DNA from: an uncultured Acidobacteriia bacterium
Lineage (GTDB): Bacteria > Acidobacteriota > Terriglobia > Bryobacterales > Bryobacteraceae
Direction: 5' to 3'
DNA length: 64,000 bases
Assembly (NCBI GenBank): GCA_903929755.1
Contig: CAIYVZ010000061.1
Location: 1 to 64,000, forward strand
Of this stretch, positions 1 through 7,123 are shown piece by piece. The stretch's first letter is position 1. Each line of letters begins with the position of its first letter. A program made the translations under genes and the position numbers. The notes below the pieces were generated by a model. The model worked only from the letters and a program-made list of their open reading frames with translations. It was not told the origin of the DNA and ran no database searches.

Positions 1-275
1 AGCAAAAAACGGTCGCGGAACGGCAAATTCCCTTGACTCATGCCGATCACTGTTTCAGACTGAGAGAGTCCTGCGTCGCCGGGTTCGCAACTGATCGACA
101 TCAGATCGGACTGAGTGATCGACATCGTCGGAATACACATGTAGGTGGCCGCGAATGCGGTTCGCTTGTTGCCGTCCACAAACGGATGGTTCTGTGACAT
201 GCTTTCCCAAAGGGCGGCCGCCTCTTCGATCAGATCCGCGTAATATCCTGTTTGGGGTCGAAACAGGGCCGCTTC
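1..275 (-). pseudogene. doc: Doc/Fic toxin, C-terminal remnant
   Basis: Reading the minus strand from about 275 downwards gives EAALFRPQTGYYADLIEE and then the Fic/Doc active-site motif HPFVDGNKRTAFAATY, the core of death-on-curing toxins, which transfer phosphate to EF-Tu. The frame has no start codon: a stop lies just upstream in this frame. The missing N-terminus of the same family is found at 1530-1658 on the same strand, ending exactly where this piece begins (GLLE then AALFRPQ). After AATYM, near position 139, the sequence no longer resembles a Doc C-terminus, so the 3' end is probably replaced too. The piece runs off the window edge. I read it as one half of a split, dead toxin gene. 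Confidence 0.75.
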
Positions 276-638
276 AAATGGAGGGCGTTCGCTTTGCCAC
301 TGGGAAATTCAATGATGAAGTAGGACAAATTACGTGGAACACGAGTCCCGATGGTTGGGCGGGCGGCCTCGAATGCACATTTGCCAGCCATATCGTCGCT
401 GGCGTAATCGAGAGTAACCTTCCTCGCGATGCGAATGTAGTTGCGGAGTTCCGAGCTGCTGTGGACGTCCTCATTACAGGCTTTAATCATGTACGCGGTG
501 CGACGTACGCGTTAGTTCACGCGTTCCTTTGGGATAGGTTTGGACGCTGAAGAGGAGATTGCCATCGTTCGAAGGCCGTGGTGCGAGCCGGCTGTCGAGG
601 GATCGTACCAGGTTGCGTCCAGTCCGGGTGGGGCTGTT
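276..638. other. Non-coding part of the doc-disrupting insert
   Basis: This stretch lies between the broken doc gene and the 3' end of the PEP-CTERM gene. Open frames exist on both strands (for example 230-490 minus), but none resembles a family I know, and the minus-strand one overlaps doc codons in a different frame. I see no transposase, tRNA or clear terminal inverted repeat. Confidence 0.4.
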
Positions 639-1313
639 CTACTTGGGGGAGATTGTCCGCAGCCGCGCCGCGCCGGCGAGTAACGCAACTCCCACGCCGC
701 ACAGTACAATGCTGGCAGGCTCCGGAGCAGTCGCATCGAAGCTAACCGAATAGTCGGTTATATACCAATAGGTGTGATCTTGGGGCGTTTGACTGTCCAC
801 GAAATGGAGTATTCCGACGTTGTAGCCCACTCCAAAAGGATTTGCACCCGGCGGAGGAATCACGCCTGAGGATTGGAGGATGCCAATTTCATTCGTCGTC
901 TGACTGTTGATGAGATTGTACAGCGCGAACTGGCCATCGAAAAGGTTCCCCCCATAGGTGTCTTGGAGGCCTATTCCGTTGTAGATCCCAATAGCCGGAT
1001 TCGAGTAGCTGTAGAAGCCAGTATAAATGGACGATCCTGATGAATAGGTCTGACCGCCGACTTTGATGGTCGTGCTCACTGGCGTGTACTGAAATAGGCC
1101 GGCAAATGGTTCATTCCGCAAGACACTGTCCGGCAAAACCACTGTGTAGAGTACGGCATCTCCGTTGGCGGCAAATGCCGTTGTAGCAATCGGTCCGCTT
1201 GCGATCGAATTATCAACGACTCCCGTGTACTTAAAAGTTGCAGCAACGCCAAGGCTGCAGGCCACAGTCAAACCTAGGAACATCGTCCAAACGACACGCC
1301 GACTAAAATTCAC
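639..1313 (-). CDS. PEP-CTERM sorting domain secreted protein
   Basis: A 224-residue exported protein. Residues 1-25 form a signal peptide (RRVVWTMFLGLTVACSLGVAA). The body is rich in Gly, Ser, Thr, Tyr and Asn, as in surface or matrix proteins. The C-terminus has the PEP-CTERM layout: the motif APEPAS near residue 194, a hydrophobic helix (VLCGVGVALLAGAA) and a basic tail (RLRTISPK). In that system exosortase recognises the tail and removes it during export. The body has no domain I can name. The gene sits wholly inside the 1.28-kb segment that splits doc, which makes it a cargo gene or bystander of the insertion event. Confidence 0.8.
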   Translation of the reverse strand: MNFSRRVVWTMFLGLTVACSLGVAATFKYTGVVDNSIASGPIATTAFAANGDAVLYTVVLPDSVLRNEPFAGLFQYTPVSTTIKVGGQTYSSGSSIYTGFYSYSNPAIGIYNGIGLQDTYGGNLFDGQFALYNLINSQTTNEIGILQSSGVIPPPGANPFGVGYNVGILHFVDSQTPQDHTYWYITDYSVSFDATAPEPASIVLCGVGVALLAGAARLRTISPK

Positions 1314-1529
1314 AGTATTCTCCCAAAGGGGACGCCGAACCCTTGAATCGTGATTTTATCTTAATGTCCCCGTGTGCGCAAGGCCGGCAGCGGCCCCGCC
1401 CCACATTTAGTCCCTGTGGGGGCAGTATTCCGGAGAGAAGGAGTTTCAGACAAGGCACGAGCGGACTTATGTCCATGGGCTCTACGCACCGGCTGGCCGA
1501 CTTCTTAACGTCAACGTGCCCCCCGAGGT

Positions 1530-1658
1530 TCACGGCGGGATAGCACGCCGCTTGCCTTCGAGCAGTCCATAATCGCGAACGCCCGCAGAACCGCCGTAGC
1601 GCTCAATTTGGTCGGCATGCATCGCGAGGACTTCCGGCAGCGTGAGGTAATCTCGCAT
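1530..1658 (-). pseudogene. doc: Doc toxin, N-terminal remnant
   Basis: The ATG at 1658 lies 11 bases after the stop of the antitoxin gene, as expected for a toxin second in its operon. The first 34 residues (MRDYLTLPEVLAMHADQI, then ERYGGSAGVRDYGLLE) are a textbook Doc N-terminus. They are followed by GKRRAIPP and a stop that do not belong to the family. Homology ends at the Glu codon at 1557-1559. The continuation, AALFRPQTGYYADL, is found at about 272 on the same strand. The product would lack the Fic motif and cannot be active. Confidence 0.8.
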
Positions 1659-1669
1659 GCGCCAGTGCC

Positions 1670-1897
1670 CTATTGCGCGAGTTTCTTATACAGCTCACCG
1701 TATTTTTCGTGGCTGGCCAGATAGGCCTGCATCACGTGACGCCGGGGGCTGGCATTTTTTCGTTTCTCGATCAGATCGGCCAATGCTTCATCGACCAATG
1801 CCTGGAGCTGCCTCCCCTCCGTTTGCGCCATCACACGAAGGGTGGCAAGGATTTGTGGGTCAACCTGGGTCGCAAATTTTTCTCTGAGTTGTGCCAC
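1670..1897 (-). CDS. Antitoxin of the broken doc module (ribbon-helix-helix-like)
   Basis: A small protein of 75 residues if it starts at the GTG at 1897 (VAQLREKFATQVDPQILATL), which has an AGAGG about 7 bases upstream. A longer start at 1924 (MRYWCAEVF) is possible but less natural. The N-terminal half (DPQILATLRVMAQTEGRQLQ) looks like a ribbon-helix-helix or short helical DNA-binding segment. The charged C-terminus (YLASHEKYGELYKKLAQ) would be the toxin-binding tail. It precedes the doc N-terminus by 11 bases. With doc destroyed, it is an orphan antitoxin that may still act as a repressor or neutralise related toxins. Confidence 0.65.
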   Translation of the reverse strand: MAQLREKFATQVDPQILATLRVMAQTEGRQLQALVDEALADLIEKRKNASPRRHVMQAYLASHEKYGELYKKLAQ

Positions 1898-1958
1898 GAA
1901 GACCTCTGCGCACCAGTATCGCATTCATGACGCTTCATGATGGATGAACCTTGCCGGG

Positions 1959-2234
1959 TCAAACCAGTTCGAGTGATCGGATCCGGTGGCCAGTCACCAG
2001 ACTGTACGAAACGTCCGGGTAAAAATCTACTTCGTTTGGCCGCATGATCGTCCCGGCCTCGGGGTCCACGTTGACCTGGCCGAAATAATCGACGCTCTCC
2101 AACGGGGCGAAAACGCCGCCGCGGCCGACGACTCGTGTCTTAAAGTCCAACTGCCCTCTGGTACCGTCGGTGAAACTCAGTTCGAGGCGGTACTGCCCAA
2201 GGTGCCGGACGTGTGTGACTCTGGGAAACAGCAG
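1959..2234 (-). CDS. DUF2442 domain protein, start uncertain
   Basis: The frame gives RVTHVRHLGQYRLELSF, then TDGTRGQLDF, GGVFAPLESVDYFGQV and DPEAGTIMRPNEVDFYPD, the signature order of DUF2442, a small domain often found beside toxin-antitoxin-like genes. Its role is unknown. The family normally starts just before the RVT block. Here the codons before it are CTG CTG TTT CCC with no ATG or GTG, so either a CTG near 2234 is used or the start has been lost. A TTG at 2150 would give only 63 residues and cut off the first strands. The broken PIN toxin ends directly upstream, so a deletion may have taken both the PIN C-terminus and this start. Confidence 0.55.
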   Translation of the reverse strand: MLFPRVTHVRHLGQYRLELSFTDGTRGQLDFKTRVVGRGGVFAPLESVDYFGQVNVDPEAGTIMRPNEVDFYPDVSYSLVTGHRIRSLELV

Positions 2235-2275
2235 GTAACCTCTATTCCAGCGGCTCGATGCGAGCTATTGGCTGG

Positions 2276-2624
2276 TCATTCCCTGGCTGCGAGGCGGGCA
2301 TCGTATACCTGGACGCCGCACACCTGATGATCCTCCACCAACCTCCGCCACTCGGAATGGACTGCGGCCGAATCGGGAAGAAACGTGAGAAGTCTCTCAA
2401 TGGCACCAAGTTCACCGACAACGTCTGAAATCGAAAGGCCGAGGCCGTTTCTCTCCAGTGGACGGGTGGCAACACACCAGAACTCAGAGACGTTCTGCGG
2501 GCAGAAACCCACGGTTTCACCCCGCCGAAGAAGGGAAGGGACCGACCGGCTGGCGGCGTGGAAATGCGGATGTGTGGTTTGGACGATACGCAGCAAAACA
2601 TTTGGTATCCACCAAAACGGTCAT
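2276..2624 (-). pseudogene. VapC-like PIN-domain toxin, frameshifted and truncated
   Basis: The ATG at 2624-2622 overlaps the antitoxin stop, and the first codons read MTVLVDTK, the start of a PIN ribonuclease with its first acidic residue. After about seven codons the frame must change: the correct continuation (NVLLRIVQTTHPHFHAASR) is one base off, consistent with one extra A in the AAA run near 2608. The body continues with CPQNVSEFWCVATRPLERNG (PIN-like) and DHQVCGVQVYDARLAA. It then stops at RE where the family should carry its last acidic residues and a final strand. Both lesions point to an inactive toxin. In the intact family such proteins cleave tRNA or other RNA. Confidence 0.7.
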
Positions 2625-2872
2625 CAAAGGCCGCGGTCTTCATAGATTGCTTCCCGGCTCATCGCAGCGTCGGAAAGCACGACCGTCAATGTCTGGGTAC
2701 CGACCCACTGGTCAAAAGCCACCGCTTTGTCGTCCGGCGTCGCGGTAAGGGGTATCTCCGCCACTGCCGGGCGAACGAATGAAGCGACATACTCTTCCGG
2801 GGAAACACCCGTGGCACGAGCCTCGGATAACAGGCCAGCCTCGATCTCCGGTGTCAGGTTCAGTGTGATCAT
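2624..2872 (-). CDS. Antitoxin partner of the PIN toxin
   Basis: An 82-residue protein starting at the ATG at 2872 (MITLNLTPEIEAGLLSEARA). Residues 1-35 have the beta strand then two helices of a ribbon-helix-helix antitoxin (strand ITLNL, then TPEIEAGLL, then SPEEYVASFV). The charged C-terminus (SDAAMSREAIYEDRGL) is the likely toxin-binding part. Its stop overlaps the ATG of the PIN toxin gene (TGATG), the usual coupling of antitoxin to toxin. The frame is also open further upstream to 3151, but that extension is low-complexity and not family-like. Confidence 0.65.
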   Translation of the reverse strand: MITLNLTPEIEAGLLSEARATGVSPEEYVASFVRPAVAEIPLTATPDDKAVAFDQWVGTQTLTVVLSDAAMSREAIYEDRGL

Positions 2873-3107
2873 AACCTCTACGCAACCAGTATGAGCCTCG
2901 CCGAGTTCGCTCCAGCCGCATGAAACGCTGACGGCGCGGAGCCTGAAGTTGAACGGATTCAGCAGGAACATCAACCGCCAGACAGTCCCGCATACCCAGT
3001 TGCCGGCACGGCCGTGTCGATTGATCGAACTTTTCGCTATGAGGCCACCGAACATCGGTGGGGGAGCCACCCACGCGGCAACCCAACACGCAGGAAAAAC
3101 AGAAAAA

Positions 3108-3139
3108 GCCGGGACGCCCCACCAAAGGGACGTCCCGGC
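3108..3139 (-). terminator. Rho-independent terminator of the STAS operon
   Basis: A 9-bp perfect stem (GCCGGGACG pairing with CGTCCCGGC) with further C/G pairs inside is followed on the minus strand by TTTTTCTGTTTTTCC. It begins about 30 bases past the STAS gene stop. Confidence 0.85.
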
Positions 3140-3169
3140 CAGCAATTTCAACGAATCTATCGACGCAGT

Positions 3170-3514
3170 TTAGGCGAAGGCGCGGACAGCGTGCGCTTCT
3201 TCTTCGTGCACGTCGAACACAGTGTAGAGCTTCGTGATCTGCAACAGATCCTTCACTCGCTTCGTCAGGCCGAGCAGCTTGAGGGTGCCACCCGAGTTGG
3301 CGACGGACGTAAAGCCCGAAACCAGTTCGCCGATGCCGGAGCTGTCGATGTACGACACTTCGCTCAGGTTGAGCAGGATCTTCTTGTTGTTCTGCGCCAT
3401 CAGGTCTCGCAGACAGTCGCGCAGAGCGCTCGATCCTTCACCCAGCGTGATCCGCCCGGAAACATCGACTACGGAAACATCACCCACCTGTCGGGTATTC
3501 AGCTTAACGCTCAC
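3170..3514 (-). CDS. STAS-domain anti-sigma factor antagonist
   Basis: A 114-residue single-domain protein of the SpoIIAA/RsbV family. In partner switching these proteins bind the anti-sigma kinase and free the sigma factor, unless phosphorylated on a conserved serine. The motif YIDSSGIGEL at residues 55-64 places that serine at Ser58, in the same position as in the Bacillus proteins. The flanking strands (VSVVDVSGRITLG, KILLNLSEV) fit the STAS fold. It follows the kinase gene by 59 bases on the same strand and is closed by a strong terminator, so the two form a two-gene operon. No target sigma factor is adjacent. Confidence 0.92.
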   Translation of the reverse strand: MSVKLNTRQVGDVSVVDVSGRITLGEGSSALRDCLRDLMAQNNKKILLNLSEVSYIDSSGIGELVSGFTSVANSGGTLKLLGLTKRVKDLLQITKLYTVFDVHEEEAHAVRAFA

Positions 3515-3573
3515 TTCGGTTCTCCTTAATTCCTTTACTTTGCCGCTTCAATCGTGCCGCTTCACTCGCTGCT

Positions 3574-4023
3574 CTACTGCTGCGGCGGAACACTTTTTAC
3601 CAGCGTCACTTCCGTGCCCACCGGTACCGCTTTTCGAACCTTCACGTCGTCCATGAAGGCACCCATCAGGAACAAACCCCGTCCGGAATGCCGCAGAAGG
3701 TTATTTTCTTCTAAAGGATCCGGCACTTCCTTGATTTCGAAGCCCTCGCCCTGATCGACAATCCGAATTGTAAATTTCTCGCCAGCCTCTGGCTCACAAG
3801 AACGTGTCACACCGACATGGACAACCTTGTTCCGGTTGTACCGATTCCCGTGCACCACGGCATTCACCATGCATTCGCGAACCGACATCCCAATTCTGTG
3901 CTGCTCGTCTTCGTCGAAACCGACGTCGGCGGCCGCTTTCAAAATTACGGTCTCGGCTTCATCCACACTTTCAAGTGTGGATGGATAATCCTGGTCCAGC
4001 AGTGTCTGTAAGGTCGGTTCCAC
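3574..4023 (-). CDS. Anti-sigma factor serine kinase (RsbW-like ATPase)
   Basis: A 149-residue GHKL ATPase. The N box is RECMVNAVVHGNRYN (residues about 49-63), followed by the ATP-lid region IRIVDQGEGFEI and SGRGLFLMGAFMD. These are the hallmarks of RsbW/SpoIIAB-type kinases, which hold a sigma factor and phosphorylate the STAS antagonist encoded just downstream. The length fits a stand-alone kinase without extra sensor domains, so its input must come from elsewhere, probably a PP2C phosphatase outside the window. Confidence 0.9.
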   Translation of the reverse strand: MEPTLQTLLDQDYPSTLESVDEAETVILKAAADVGFDEDEQHRIGMSVRECMVNAVVHGNRYNRNKVVHVGVTRSCEPEAGEKFTIRIVDQGEGFEIKEVPDPLEENNLLRHSGRGLFLMGAFMDDVKVRKAVPVGTEVTLVKSVPPQQ

Positions 4024-4564
4024 GTGCTCTTAGGGCTCTTGCGGATCCCGCTCTGTTTTGGCGGATGGGGACACACAATGCAGCCGGGACGAAACGCCTA
4101 ACATAAGACGGGAGCGGTGCCAAAGTCAAGAAAAAATCGGATGAGGCCGCAGAAGGCCCTAACGGCAGGCTGGATTGCCCGCCTGGGGGAACGCGAGGAA
4201 GGGAATGGCGGCAGGCGCAAGAGTGAAAGTTCCCGCCGGGATGGTTACGGCTTTGAGCCTGCGGCTGACGTCGGGACTGAAATGGAGAGAGGTTCGGAGC
4301 CTGGCTTGAGGGCCTGATCGGCGACTTTAACAACGACTGGACACTACGCCTCACCGTTACGCGGCGCTTTGGCTTCGACGCCGGACTCACCAGCCGGCTC
4401 CGCATTCGTGACCGGAAAGCCGCGACGCCATCCACGCGGACCCTTGATTTCAATCAGCCGTGGCGGAAGCTTTCCACCGATGGGATTGACGGAGTGTCAG
4501 GCCCGCCTAAAGTTCTGGCCACGCACTTCTGGTAATTTCCAGAAGTCTCGCTATAATTTTCAGC
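4024..4564. other. Long intergenic region, possible decayed reading frame
   Basis: A 541-base gap between two oppositely oriented genes. A frame without a start codon is open from about 4272 to 4534 on the plus strand (…DFNNDWTLRLTVTRRFGFD…) and reads somewhat protein-like, but I cannot assign it and it may be chance in GC-rich DNA. The left end should hold the promoter of the anti-sigma operon; no clear boxes were seen. The right end holds the dyad and TATAAT described separately. Confidence 0.35.
4525..4557 (+). promoter_or_regulatory. Palindrome plus TATAAT just ahead of the cytochrome gene
   Basis: Positions 4525-4546 form a perfect dyad, ACTTCTGG - TAATTT - CCAGAAGT (8-bp arms, 6-base centre). 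Six bases further on is a consensus TATAAT (4552-4557), which ends 7 bases before the ATG at 4565. If this is the -10 box, transcription would start at or next to the start codon (a leaderless message), and the dyad would cover the -35 region as an operator. The dyad lacks a T-run, so it is unlikely to be a terminator. Confidence 0.5.
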
Positions 4565-5875
4565 ATGAAGCATGCGTTGCTTATTGTTTTCGCCGGCCTG
4601 TTCTCGCTGAATTTGACGGCTGCGGATCCGACGTTTTGGAAAGACGTTCAGCCGATTCTCCAAAATCGCTGCGTGGAGTGCCACCGGCCGGGGGAAATTG
4701 GCCCCATGCCACTCAGCACCTTCAAGGAAGCACGCCCGTGGGCTGCCTCTATAAAAGAGGCGGTGAAAACGCGCAAGATGCCGCCATGGTTCGCCGACCC
4801 CCATTTTGGGAAGTTTGGCAATGACCGTTCTTTGTCGGAACAAGAGATTTCGACCCTCTCCGCCTGGGCCGAAAAGGGCGCTCCCGAGGGCAACGCGAAG
4901 GACGCACCCACGCCACGTAAGTTCAATGATGGCTGGAACATAGATACGCCGGACCTGGTTCTGCAGATGCCGCAGCCGTTCAGGATCGGTGCGAAACAGA
5001 CCGTGGAGTACCAGTACATTGTTCTCCCTACCGGCTTCACCGAAGATAAATGGGTTCGGATGTCGGAGACGCGCCCCTCGGACCGTGCTGTGGTCCACCA
5101 CATGGTGGTCTTCGCCCGGGATCCGAAGTCCACCTGGTTGCGTGAAGCGAAACCCGGCGTACCATTTGTTCCCGACCAGCCAGGGAGCCAGATTAACATC
5201 GGCGGCGGCGGAAATGAGATCGTCGCTGTCTATACGCCCGGCATGGTGCCCGATATCTGGAAGCCGAATCAGGCGCGCCTCATCAAGGCAGGGTCCGACC
5301 TGGTCCTGCAGGTTCACTACACCGCCACCGGCAAGGACACGCAGGATCAGACCAAAGTCGGCATGGTTTTCTCGAAGCAGCCGCCCACGGAACGGATCAT
5401 CAGCACGCAGATCTCGAACGCGCGCTTCGCCATCCCCCCTGGAGACCCGAATTATGAGGTAAAGGCCAGTACCCGCATTGCGAATAACGTGAAGCTGCTC
5501 AGCTTCTTCCCGCACATGCACCTGCGGGGCAAAGATTACCAGTACAAGGCCATCTACCCGAACGGTGAGGAGAAGATCCTGCTGAAGGTTCCTGCTTACA
5601 ACTTCAACTGGCAGCTCGCGTACCGTCCGGCAGAAGAACTGGAACTTCCCGCCGGCACCCGGATTGAAGGGGTGGCGCATTTCGACAATTCCGCTAATAA
5701 TCCCGCCAACCCCGACTCCGCCGCTACCGTCAAATTCGGGGAACAGAGCTGGGAAGAGATGGCCATTGGCTTCATGGACATCGCGATTCCGGCCAACGTG
5801 GATCCTCGCGTGTATCTGCGCCCGGCACCGCCACAAGCTCCCCGGCCACCCGCACCCGCTGCCCCGCAGCTCTAA
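4565..5875 (+). CDS. Secreted cytochrome c fused to a copper monooxygenase-like domain
   Basis: A 436-residue exported protein. The signal peptide covers residues 1-20. Residues 21-110 are a small cytochrome c domain with a heme site CVECH at 36-40 and methionines downstream as possible axial ligand (MPLST, KMPPW). The rest resembles type II copper ascorbate-dependent monooxygenase domains (PHM-like), with the metal-binding style motifs VVHHMVVF near residue 180 and PHMHLRGKDY near 320. The tail is Pro/Ala rich (PAPPQAPRPPAPAAP). This fusion is common in acidobacteria and planctomycetes. The substrate is unknown. A periplasmic redox enzyme is the best guess. Confidence 0.8.
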   Translation: MKHALLIVFAGLFSLNLTAADPTFWKDVQPILQNRCVECHRPGEIGPMPLSTFKEARPWAASIKEAVKTRKMPPWFADPHFGKFGNDRSLSEQEISTLSAWAEKGAPEGNAKDAPTPRKFNDGWNIDTPDLVLQMPQPFRIGAKQTVEYQYIVLPTGFTEDKWVRMSETRPSDRAVVHHMVVFARDPKSTWLREAKPGVPFVPDQPGSQINIGGGGNEIVAVYTPGMVPDIWKPNQARLIKAGSDLVLQVHYTATGKDTQDQTKVGMVFSKQPPTERIISTQISNARFAIPPGDPNYEVKASTRIANNVKLLSFFPHMHLRGKDYQYKAIYPNGEEKILLKVPAYNFNWQLAYRPAEELELPAGTRIEGVAHFDNSANNPANPDSAATVKFGEQSWEEMAIGFMDIAIPANVDPRVYLRPAPPQAPRPPAPAAPQL

Positions 5876-5879
5876 ACCG

Positions 5880-6380
5880 ATGGAGCTGGAACCCTGGCTG
5901 CGCGGCTCTGTCCCGGATGTCGATCCGGTGATCTCCCACCTTCTGCGAGCCTCTCAACAGATCCGGGAGGATGCCGAGATGGCATCGCGACGCCTGACTC
6001 CTGCGCAGCTCTGGGCCCGACCCGAGATGATGAATCCGGTGGGGTTCCACCTGAAGCATTTGGCCGGCAGCACGCTCCGGTTGCTGACTTATTTGGAAGG
6101 CGGGGCACTTTCTCCTCAGCAACTTGCCGCCATTCCGCTGGAGAAATTCGGCGAGGAAGACGCCAGGCAACTGCTGGCTGCAATAAACGCCGCCTTTGGC
6201 CGGTATGACGAGGTTGTGCGCTCTCTGGAGCCCGCCCGGTTTTCGGATATCCGCGAGGTGGGGCGGGCAAGGGTCCCTGTCACGGCCATCAGCCTGGCCA
6301 TCCATATCGCGGAGCACGGCCACCGGCATGTGGGCCAGATTGTTAGCGCCTCAGCTTTCGCCCGGGCCACAGCGTTGTGA
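5880..6380 (+). CDS. DinB-family putative metal-dependent protein
   Basis: A 166-residue protein starting at the ATG at 5880, four bases after the previous stop. It shows the four-helix DinB layout with a metal triad: His in FHLKHLAGS (near residue 58) and His residues in HIAEHGHRHVGQI (near 140-150). DinB proteins are often thiol transferases or of unknown function. The last bases overlap the start of the next gene (GTGTGA), so it is translated together with the AlkD-like protein. A second, unrelated DinB protein lies at 62885-63349. Confidence 0.82.
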   Translation: MELEPWLRGSVPDVDPVISHLLRASQQIREDAEMASRRLTPAQLWARPEMMNPVGFHLKHLAGSTLRLLTYLEGGALSPQQLAAIPLEKFGEEDARQLLAAINAAFGRYDEVVRSLEPARFSDIREVGRARVPVTAISLAIHIAEHGHRHVGQIVSASAFARATAL

Positions 6381-7033
6381 ACAGGGCAGAAGCGCTGGTA
6401 GCCGAACTGCGCTCCCTGGGAGACCCCGCCGTAGTGGAAGGAAGAGCCCGCTTTGGCATCCGGCCCGAGGTGTCCGCCGGTGTCTCGGTTCCGAAACTGC
6501 GCGCCCTGGCCCGAAAACTCGGGCGCGATCAGGCCCTGGCCGAAGAACTGTGGGCAACCGGGCTTCACGAAGCCCGCCTGCTGGCCGCCTGCATCGCAGA
6601 TCCCGCCCGGATCACCAGTTCCACCATGGACCATTGGACACAGGATTTCTATTCCTGGGATGTCTGCGACAGTTGCTCGTGTGAGGTCTTCCATAAGACG
6701 CCGTTCGCCTGGCAGAAGATCTCCGAATGGGCGCAGAGCGAGGCGGAATTCGTTCGGCGGGCCGCCTTTTCCACTATCGCGGGCATCGCGGTCCACGACA
6801 AACGCGCGGATGACGCGACCTTCCTGGCCGCCATGCCGCTGATTGAGCAGTGCGCGTTCGATGCCCGTAACTTCGTGAAAAAGGCCGTCAATTGGGCGCT
6901 GCGGTCCATGGGGAAACGGAATCCGGTACTCCGCGCAGCCGCCATCGCCTGCGCGGAACGCATTCAGCAGCAGGGGACACCCTCCGCACGCTGGATCGCC
7001 GCCGACGCCCTGCACGAATTGCGCGTCCGGTAG
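6377..7033 (+). CDS. AlkD-like DNA alkylation repair protein
   Basis: A 218-residue all-helical protein starting with GTG at 6377 inside the stop of the DinB gene. The sequence VPKLRALARKLGRDQALAEELW and the later WDVCDSCSCEVF and FVRRAAFSTIAGIAVHDK match HEAT-repeat DNA glycosylases of the AlkC/AlkD group, which excise bulky or positively charged alkylated bases. Trp and Asp residues in HWTQDFYSWDVCD lie where AlkD holds its catalytic Asp and DNA-contacting aromatics. Coupling to a DinB gene would suit a small damage or detoxification operon, though this is inference. Confidence 0.82.
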   Translation: MNRAEALVAELRSLGDPAVVEGRARFGIRPEVSAGVSVPKLRALARKLGRDQALAEELWATGLHEARLLAACIADPARITSSTMDHWTQDFYSWDVCDSCSCEVFHKTPFAWQKISEWAQSEAEFVRRAAFSTIAGIAVHDKRADDATFLAAMPLIEQCAFDARNFVKKAVNWALRSMGKRNPVLRAAAIACAERIQQQGTPSARWIAADALHELRVR

Positions 7034-7123
7034 CGGATCCGTTCGGATTTCCAGTCCTGGTTCCGCAAAATGTTAATATTGAGTTTCCCTATATATATGC
7101 AGAACGCCTCCGCCTCCAGTGCC

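Noticed and set aside
155-550. 131-residue plus-strand frame and the 86-residue minus frame at 230-490
   Set aside because: Neither shows a family motif, and the minus one reads doc codons in the wrong frame.
276-1555. The doc insert as a classical insertion sequence
   Set aside because: No transposase, no matching terminal inverted repeats at the two ends, and only a 4-bp possible duplication.
4454-5836. 460-residue minus-strand frame opposite the cytochrome gene
   Set aside because: Overlaps a convincing cytochrome-copper protein over its whole length and has no recognisable fold.
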